NCBI GenBank assembly: GCA_012511995.1
Contig: JAAZFA010000330.1
Coordinates: 1-7,069 of the forward strand
DNA from: Thermoproteota archaeon
GTDB lineage: Archaea; Thermoproteota; Bathyarchaeia; Bathyarchaeales; Bathycorpusculaceae
DNA length: 7,069 nt
Direction of reading: 5' to 3'
Positions 4,729 through 7,069 of this stretch are shown here, piece after piece. Each line of letters starts with the position of its first letter. The first letter of the stretch is position 1. The notes below the pieces were generated by a model. That model saw nothing but the letters and a program-made list of their open reading frames with translations. It was not told the DNA's origin and searched no databases. The translations under genes were made by a program, and so were the position numbers.

Positions 4729-6144
4729 ATGCCTGTTGCTAAACAAGCTGTAGCTGAAATTATGTTGCCTCCTAGGAATGCTTTGGTTTTGCCTAAAACT
4801 GATGTATTAGTGGTTGGTGGGGGTCCTGCTGGTTTGGGTGCAGCTTTAGGTGCTGCTGAATTTGGTGTGAAAGTTCGTTTGATTGAGCGGTATGGTTTTT
4901 TGGGGGGTAACGCAACGGCAGGGCTTGTTTTAACGATGGCGTCATATTATACTTCTGAAGCAATGCCTGTGCAGCATCATAGTGTGATTACTCTTTTTCC
5001 TACCGACCATGGTAGGGGGCGGCCGATTATTGGGGGGGTGTGGGCTAAATTAATGAAGAGGTTAGTGGATGCGGGTGGTGCTTTTGTTCCAAGTGAAAAT
5101 ACAGGGTTTATGATTCCTTTTGATCCAGAAATTTTCAAGCTTGTAACTCTGCAAATGCTTGATGAGGCTAAGGTAGAGTTTTTGTTTCATGCATTTGCTA
5201 GTGGGGTTGTTAATTTGGAAGGGGGTAAAAGGGGGGTTGTTTTTGAGACTAAATCTGGACCGATTGTTGCAGCAGCAAAGGTTATAGTTGATTGTACTGG
5301 TGATGGGGATATTTCGGCTTTTTCTGGTGTACCTTTTGAAATTGGGAGAAGTAGAGATCGTATGGTTCAACCAATGACTTTGATGTTCTTGATGGAAAAC
5401 TTTGTGTTTGAACGTTTCAAGAATTATGTGTTGTCAAATCCCGATCAGTGGCGTGGTGTAGAAGGGTTAAGTAAGTTAATGCGACAGGCTACTGCAAAAG
5501 GTGAATTGAATGTTCCAAGGAATAATATTTTGATGTTTAGAAATGTGCATCCTAATTGTGTTTTAATTAATAGTACGCGAGTTTTAGATACTCTAGGGAC
5601 TAATGTTTGGGATTTAACTCGTGCTGAAATGGTTGCGCGAAATCAGGTTGCTCAGTTAACGAATTTTTTTCGGAAATATGTTCCTGGGTTTGAAGATGCT
5701 TATCTAGCTCAAAGTGGGGTTACTACATGTGTTCGGGAGTCTAGGCGGATTATGGGTGAGTATCTTTTAACTGCAAAAGATGTGTTGGATGCACGTAAAT
5801 TTAGGGATGTAATTGCTTTGGGCAGTTATCCGATTGATCTTCATAATCCAAAGGGTAAAGGAACTATACTTAGAAAAATTAAGCCTGGGTCGGCCTATAG
5901 TATTCCATTGCGTAGTTTAATTCCTTTGAAGGTTGAGAATTTATTGGTTGCTGGGCGTTGTATTTCTGGAACTCACATTGCGAATGCTTCTTACCGTACT
6001 ATGCCTATTTGTACAGCTACCGGTCACGCGGCTGGAGTGTGTGCTGCTATAGCGGCAAAAAATGATCAGTTGCCAAGAAAAGTGGATTATCGCTTAGTTC
6101 AGAGTGAACTGTTAAAACAGGAAGCTATCTTAGACATTAATTAA
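4729..6144 (+). CDS. FAD-dependent oxidoreductase (PF12831-type)
   Basis: A flavoprotein of about 471 aa (474 from GTG 4720, the numbering used here). The dinucleotide-binding fold is clear: DVLVVGGGPAGLGAAL (28-43) closed by E56 of LIER. It is followed by GFLGGNATAG (59-68), typical of this family. CTGDGDISAFSGVPFEIGR (192-210) is the second FAD signature, TCVRESRRIMGEY (336-348) the family's arginine-rich block, and NLLVAGRCISGTHIA...TGHAAGV (407-440) the C-terminal FAD-binding end. There is no signal peptide and no iron-sulfur cysteine cluster. Substrate is not known; annotation of such proteins as xanthan lyase or fumarate reductase in databases is usually unsupported. ATG 4729 is preferred because GAGTGA (4718-4723) lies five bases before it; GTG 4720 directly abuts the previous stop. 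Tight coupling to the pyruvyl transferase implies a shared pathway, perhaps oxidation of a sugar or lipid intermediate (inference). Confidence 0.92.
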   Translation: MPVAKQAVAEIMLPPRNALVLPKTDVLVVGGGPAGLGAALGAAEFGVKVRLIERYGFLGGNATAGLVLTMASYYTSEAMPVQHHSVITLFPTDHGRGRPIIGGVWAKLMKRLVDAGGAFVPSENTGFMIPFDPEIFKLVTLQMLDEAKVEFLFHAFASGVVNLEGGKRGVVFETKSGPIVAAAKVIVDCTGDGDISAFSGVPFEIGRSRDRMVQPMTLMFLMENFVFERFKNYVLSNPDQWRGVEGLSKLMRQATAKGELNVPRNNILMFRNVHPNCVLINSTRVLDTLGTNVWDLTRAEMVARNQVAQLTNFFRKYVPGFEDAYLAQSGVTTCVRESRRIMGEYLLTAKDVLDARKFRDVIALGSYPIDLHNPKGKGTILRKIKPGSAYSIPLRSLIPLKVENLLVAGRCISGTHIANASYRTMPICTATGHAAGVCAAIAAKNDQLPRKVDYRLVQSELLKQEAILDIN

Positions 6145-6168
6145 AATTAGTCAAAGTTTTAGGGTTTC

Positions 6169-6195
6169 AGAGTGGAATGGAGTTTACTCTTTTTA
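6169..6195 (+). terminator. Weak hairpin plus T-run after the FAD oxidoreductase
   Basis: AGAGT (6169-6173) can pair with ACTCT (6186-6190) and is followed by four more T. It lies in the 48-base gap between the convergent FAD enzyme and small membrane protein genes, where termination is expected. The stem is only five pairs. Confidence 0.3.
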
Positions 6196-6510
6196 CTTAG
6201 ATGATCTTCGGTTTCTTATACTAATACGTTCATGGGTAGGGTGGATGTGGTTTATGCCATAATACATGGTTACTACAAAAAGAAACACAAATACTACTTC
6301 AACTAGAGCGATGATGATAAACGTGTTCTGTCTGCTTTGACGAATTTCCTCAATAAAGGAGGCGTTGCCACTGGTTTGATGTCCCGGAAGGATTTCTCTG
6401 TATATTGTTTCTAATTCGCTGGTCCCTTGAAGATATAGTGCAACAGGGGGAGTAACTAACGCTATGACTAAAAAGACGCCTGCTAGGGCGAATATCTTTT
6501 TGTAGTGCAT
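6193..6510 (-). CDS. Small two-TM membrane protein of unknown function
   Basis: A 105-aa protein I do not recognise. Two hydrophobic segments (about 6-27 and 62-84) flank an outer loop of about 35 residues that carries one N-glycosylation sequon (N49). The N-terminal HYKK and the basic C-terminus (RISIRNRR, 95-102, with several histidines around 88-93) predict both ends in the cytoplasm. TM2 carries a glutamate (E71) among otherwise hydrophobic residues (IIIALVEVVFVF), an unusual position suggesting a partner, an ion or proton site. The arrangement resembles many small archaeal membrane proteins without known role. The only good start is ATG 6510; there is no strong Shine-Dalgarno. The gene lies 57 bases downstream of tRNA-Val on the same strand, with its own TATA-like box between, so it may be transcribed separately. 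It converges with the FAD enzyme. Confidence 0.7.
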   Translation of the reverse strand: MHYKKIFALAGVFLVIALVTPPVALYLQGTSELETIYREILPGHQTSGNASFIEEIRQSRQNTFIIIALVEVVFVFLFVVTMYYGINHIHPTHERISIRNRRSSK

Positions 6511-6543
6511 AAAAATCGCTCAAGTATATTCTCTCAAAGAGGG

Positions 6544-6556
6544 TAATAAATCCTTC
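6544..6556 (-). promoter_or_regulatory. Candidate promoter of the small membrane protein gene
   Basis: GAAGGATTTATTA on the minus strand combines a BRE-like purine stretch with a TATA-like TTTATTA at about 34-40 nt before the ATG. A transcript would start about 10 nt before the ATG. It lies between tRNA-Val and the gene. Confidence 0.35.
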
Positions 6557-6567
6557 AAGAATTGTGG

Positions 6568-6644
6568 TGGTGGGCCGTACCGGATTTGAACCGGTGATCT
6601 TCGCCGCGTGAGGGCGACGTCCTAGCCAGCTAGACTAACGGCCC
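6568..6644 (-). tRNA. tRNA-Val (anticodon CAC)
   Basis: A complete cloverleaf folds by hand. The acceptor GGGCCGT/ACGGCCC has seven pairs. The D stem GTCT/GGAC has one G-U pair, with GG in the loop. The anticodon stem TCGCC/GGCGA carries loop CTCACGC, giving anticodon CAC (reads GUG). The T arm ACCGG-TTCAAAT-CCGGT is perfect. The discriminator is A at 6571 and CCA is encoded at 6568-6570. Length is 74 nt without CCA, with no intron. Confidence 0.97.
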
Positions 6645-6672
6645 GCTTTGGATTGAAAATACATAGCAGACT

Positions 6673-6687
6673 TTCATAAAGCCTTTC
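6673..6687 (-). promoter_or_regulatory. Candidate tRNA-Val promoter
   Basis: On the minus strand GAAAGG followed by CTTTATGA reads as a BRE plus TATA box ending about 30 nt before the mature tRNA 5' end. This is the usual archaeal arrangement for tRNA genes with a short 5' leader. Confidence 0.5.
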
Positions 6688-6728
6688 CCATTACATCGCA
6701 AATAAGGTTGGGTATTTGTGGATTAGAA

Positions 6729-6845
6729 ATGCTAAATTATGGGAGTTCTGAAGAACACAAGTCTGATGGTATTTTGGTCTTTGTATATTTCTTTGGCGGT
6801 GCAATAGTTAGTTATCTTTTGCTTAATCACACGATAATTTTTTGA
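6729..6845 (+). CDS. Possible single-TM microprotein (38 aa)
   Basis: An open frame from ATG 6729 to TGA 6843-6845. It encodes a hydrophilic N-terminus (MLNYGSSEEHKSDG) and then a well-formed transmembrane segment (about residues 15-32, ILVFVYFFGGAIVSYLLL) with a GG pair, ending in a sequon (N33-H-T) and a short hydrophobic tail. The polar-then-hydrophobic layout is more protein-like than random AT-rich translation, and it fills the gap between the two tRNA genes. A TATA-like CAAATAAG lies about 23-30 nt before the ATG, which would suit a leaderless mRNA; no Shine-Dalgarno is seen. I do not recognise a family. It could be chance; conservation in relatives would decide. Confidence 0.4.
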   Translation: MLNYGSSEEHKSDGILVFVYFFGGAIVSYLLLNHTIIF

Positions 6846-6962
6846 GTATAATTAATGAGTGAATAATTACCGATTCACCGCTAATTTGAAGGTATGTCAA
6901 AAACAAATGTGTAAACATACGAAAACGTAAATAAGTAGCCGTGACACAGACTAAATAGCTCC

Positions 6963-6972
6963 CACTAATATG
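6963..6972 (+). promoter_or_regulatory. Candidate tRNA-Phe TATA box
   Basis: CACTAATATG is centred about 25 nt before the mature tRNA start at 6992, the expected TATA distance if transcription starts at or near the mature end. An alternative, AAATAGC at about -35, would give a short leader. Neither is a strong match. Confidence 0.3.
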
Positions 6973-6982
6973 GGTGCACCCA
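6971..6982. repeat. 12-bp perfect palindrome upstream of tRNA-Phe
   Basis: TGGGTGCACCCA is its own reverse complement and lies 10-21 nt before the tRNA, between the likely TATA box and the tRNA start. It is GC-rich in an AT-rich gap, so it stands out. It could be an operator, a leader hairpin, or chance. Confidence 0.5.
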
Positions 6983-6991
6983 GGATGATGT

Positions 6992-7068
6992 GCCGAGGTA
7001 GCTCAGCCTGGGAGAGCGCTCGGCTGAAGACCGAGTTGTCGCATGTTCAAACCCTGCCCTCGGCACCA
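6992..7068 (+). tRNA. tRNA-Phe (anticodon GAA)
   Basis: The acceptor GCCGAGG/CCTCGGC has seven pairs. The D arm is GCTC/GAGC with GG in the loop. The anticodon stem CTCGG/CCGAG carries loop CTGAAGA, giving anticodon GAA. The discriminator is A at 7065 and CCA is encoded at 7066-7068. There is no intron. The T stem GCATG/CCTGC has one T-C mismatch (positions 52-62 in tRNA numbering), where a G-C pair would be expected; otherwise the T loop TTCAAAC is standard. It ends one base before the window end. Confidence 0.95.
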
Positions 7069-7069
7069 C

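Larger units (their letters stand above)
6846..6991. other. Non-coding gap before tRNA-Phe
   Basis: AT-rich, with no supported gene. It contains a loose inverted repeat GTATGT/ACATAC (near 6892-6918), an A-rich stretch around 6900-6935 and the palindrome at 6971-6982 next to the tRNA. The promoter of tRNA-Phe must lie here. Confidence 0.5.

Noticed and set aside
5062..5370. 102-codon minus-strand frame inside the FAD oxidoreductase gene
   Set aside because: It is the shadow of a gene with clear FAD-binding motifs; the product is rich in N, T and S without a recognisable domain.
1..7069. CRISPR array, insertion sequence, integrase or tRNA-linked integrated element
   Set aside because: No regularly spaced repeats, transposase motifs or terminal inverted repeats with target duplications were seen, and no second copy of either tRNA 3' end occurs in the window.

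Overview
The window looks archaeal. It carries a gene for eL38, a ribosomal protein found in archaea and eukaryotes but not in bacteria. It also has two intron-less tRNA genes with an encoded CCA end, near-perfect archaeal Shine-Dalgarno sites (AGGAGG type) on some genes and possible leaderless starts on others, and TATA/BRE-like boxes and poly-T ends. DNA is AT-rich. eL38 is known mainly from the TACK/Asgard side of the archaea. Together with the low GC and the secreted TIM-barrel-like protein, this makes a Bathyarchaeia-like organism my best guess, but it is an inference and not proven by the window.

Layout, left to right. A minus-strand nicotinamidase (PncA-type, full catalytic and metal sets, unusual basic C-terminal tail) lies at 99-842. 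About 780 bases without a convincing gene follow (843-1622). They are very T-rich on the plus strand and hold a 55-nt inverted repeat and copies of a TATA-containing motif that also occurs just past the nicotinamidase stop. Minus-strand eL38 (1623-1826) is divergent from a plus-strand secreted or membrane-anchored protein (1975-3207) with six N-glycosylation sequons and a DDE motif suggestive of a glycoside-hydrolase-like TIM barrel. That gene converges, across a short gap with poly-T on both strands, with a 66-aa minus-strand protein that has dodecin-like features (3225-3425).

A two-gene plus-strand unit follows: a polysaccharide pyruvyl transferase (CsaB-like, 3550-4719) and, with almost no gap, a PF12831-type FAD-dependent oxidoreductase (4729-6144). 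It converges with a minus-strand two-TM protein of 105 aa (6193-6510). The right end has tRNA-Val(CAC) on the minus strand, a possible 38-aa single-TM microprotein (6729-6845) and tRNA-Phe(GAA) on the plus strand, ending one base before the window end.

How they may work together. The best-supported functional unit is the pyruvyl transferase plus flavoenzyme pair, whose spacing implies co-transcription. A role in surface glycan modification is suggested by the transferase family, and the nearby secreted, sequon-rich protein fits that theme. The dodecin-like protein is transcribed divergently from the pair and could, if it binds flavin, relate to the FAD enzyme. These links are hypotheses. The remaining genes (nicotinamidase for NAD salvage, eL38, tRNAs) are housekeeping. 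I see no CRISPR array, insertion sequence, integrase or defence system.
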